Source: Ceriagrion tenellum (taxonomy: Eukaryota; Arthropoda; Insecta; Odonata; Coenagrionidae). Taken from it: 64,000 bases of DNA. The notes beneath the pieces were generated by a model, which was given only the letters and a program-made list of their open reading frames with translations, ran no database searches and had not been told where the DNA came from. This document shows positions 63,201-64,000 of the stretch, one piece after another. Positions within the stretch are counted from its first letter, which is position 1. Every line of letters begins with the position of its first letter. Made by a program: the position numbers and the translations under genes. The DNA lies in assembly GCA_963169105.1 (NCBI GenBank), contig OY720632.1:7750001-7814000 (forward strand). The letters run 5' to 3'.

Positions 63201-64000
63201 TCTGATATTTTACGCAGTGTTCGCAGGTGAACTTTTGATAAAGGTTGAGTTTCCCACTCCCATTTTGAAGACGCAGGATTGTGGATTACGACCGCAGAAT
63301 TTTTATCCGATATTCTACACCTACTTTCCTTTTGTTTTTTTAAATACTTATGCCGAGGTCGACATCCAATTGAAGCATGTACCATCTAGGTTAAGTTGAT
63401 AGCGGACTCGAGACAGCTGGATGATGGCGCTAACTCAGACAAAATCATTTAAACGCTGCCAAACCCAATCAATCGAATGGCTAACGAGACGCAATTTACA
63501 TTGGGTCCCACATCCATTGTAAAGGTGCATCATACAACCATTAATTTTTGCCAATATATGCCCTGACGAATGAATAAATCATGGAAGCAACATTGGAAGC
63601 GATGCAGTTTATTTTGTAGCCCTTATATAATATAAAGACGTTAAACTTCCGAATTACACATGAATTTTATATTTAAACATGAATGACATTCTATGCTGTT
63701 CCGGACAGGAGTTGACCGTGGGGCTCTCGTATCATGTTCTTTATCTGAGAATATGAGTGTTTTGAGTTTGCTTAAAGTGGCTTCTCATTAAATATTACAT
63801 TGGAAATAATTATACGACGAAAATGATTTCGCGCTCAATAGTTTTCCTAAAATATTAGAACGTTTCTGCCTAAATATTATGTAAATAATAATTCAATAAA
63901 AACGATATGTTCTGTAATTATTAATATTTGCTCTTTGCACGCATGTAAACTACCGTCATTTGAAATCCGGTAAAGAAGCGATTAATATGCGCCATTTGCA
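60280..64000. other. long noncoding stretch
   Basis: No gene recognised in about 3.7 kb. Notable only for the GCATAGCCCG triplet at 61860-61960 and a possible inverted end pair (ACACATTCC near 61670, GGAATGTGA near 61972). Confidence 0.35.
61860..61960 (+). repeat. three spaced copies of GCATAGCCCG
   Basis: Exact GCATAGCCCG at 61860, 61907 and 61951, each followed by T/C-A and preceded by G/GC-rich bases, at about 45-bp spacing. Confidence 0.8.

Overview
This window looks like repeat-rich intergenic or intronic DNA from an animal, most likely an arthropod and probably an insect. The base composition is AT-rich, and the recognisable elements are mariner, non-LTR retrotransposons, Penelope-like and Helitron fragments, tRNA-derived SINEs and several MITE families. 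I cannot name the species. I found no host protein-coding gene that I can support. Most long open frames are purine/pyrimidine-skewed noncoding DNA or degraded mobile elements, so this is a map of mobile-element remains separated by apparently unique noncoding sequence.

Layout. 0-7 kb: three copies of a ~560-bp MITE ('MITE-A', ends GGTAGTCCGAGCG, TTAA or TA at the borders), a broken reverse transcriptase (RT) containing a perfect 23-bp hairpin, and a PIF/Harbinger-like MITE with a TAA target duplication. 7-13 kb: two ~775-bp mariner derivatives. 17-19 kb: an L1/Tx1-like RT fragment followed directly by a tRNA-like SINE. 22-26 kb: an RT C-terminus, another MITE-A, a CR1/Jockey-like LINE 3' end and a SINE facing it tail to tail. 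27 kb: a ~96-bp AT microsatellite. 30-35 kb: an RT C-terminus, a 91-bp palindromic MITE built of ATGACGT sites, and a Helitron/Pif1 helicase C-terminus. 36-45 kb: the third mariner derivative, two large inverted-repeat structures with hammerhead-ribozyme-like cores, one of them a Penelope-like element with a GIY-YIG endonuclease remnant, plus MITE-A and MITE-B copies. 45-60 kb: further LINE 3' ends, two hAT-like MITEs (one with a perfect 8-bp target duplication), a second MITE-B copy, head-to-head SINEs, and a final RT fragment. 60-64 kb: nothing recognised except a three-fold short motif.

How they relate. The elements do not form a pathway. The main biological signals are families of non-autonomous elements that spread using another element's enzymes. 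Three mariners share one internal deletion, six MITE-A and two MITE-B copies share ends and interiors, and eight LINE fragments share one 3' region ending in GTAGAT repeats. The Penelope-type repeats carry self-cleaving-RNA-like cores. All coding remnants contain stops or frameshifts, so nothing here appears able to move on its own.
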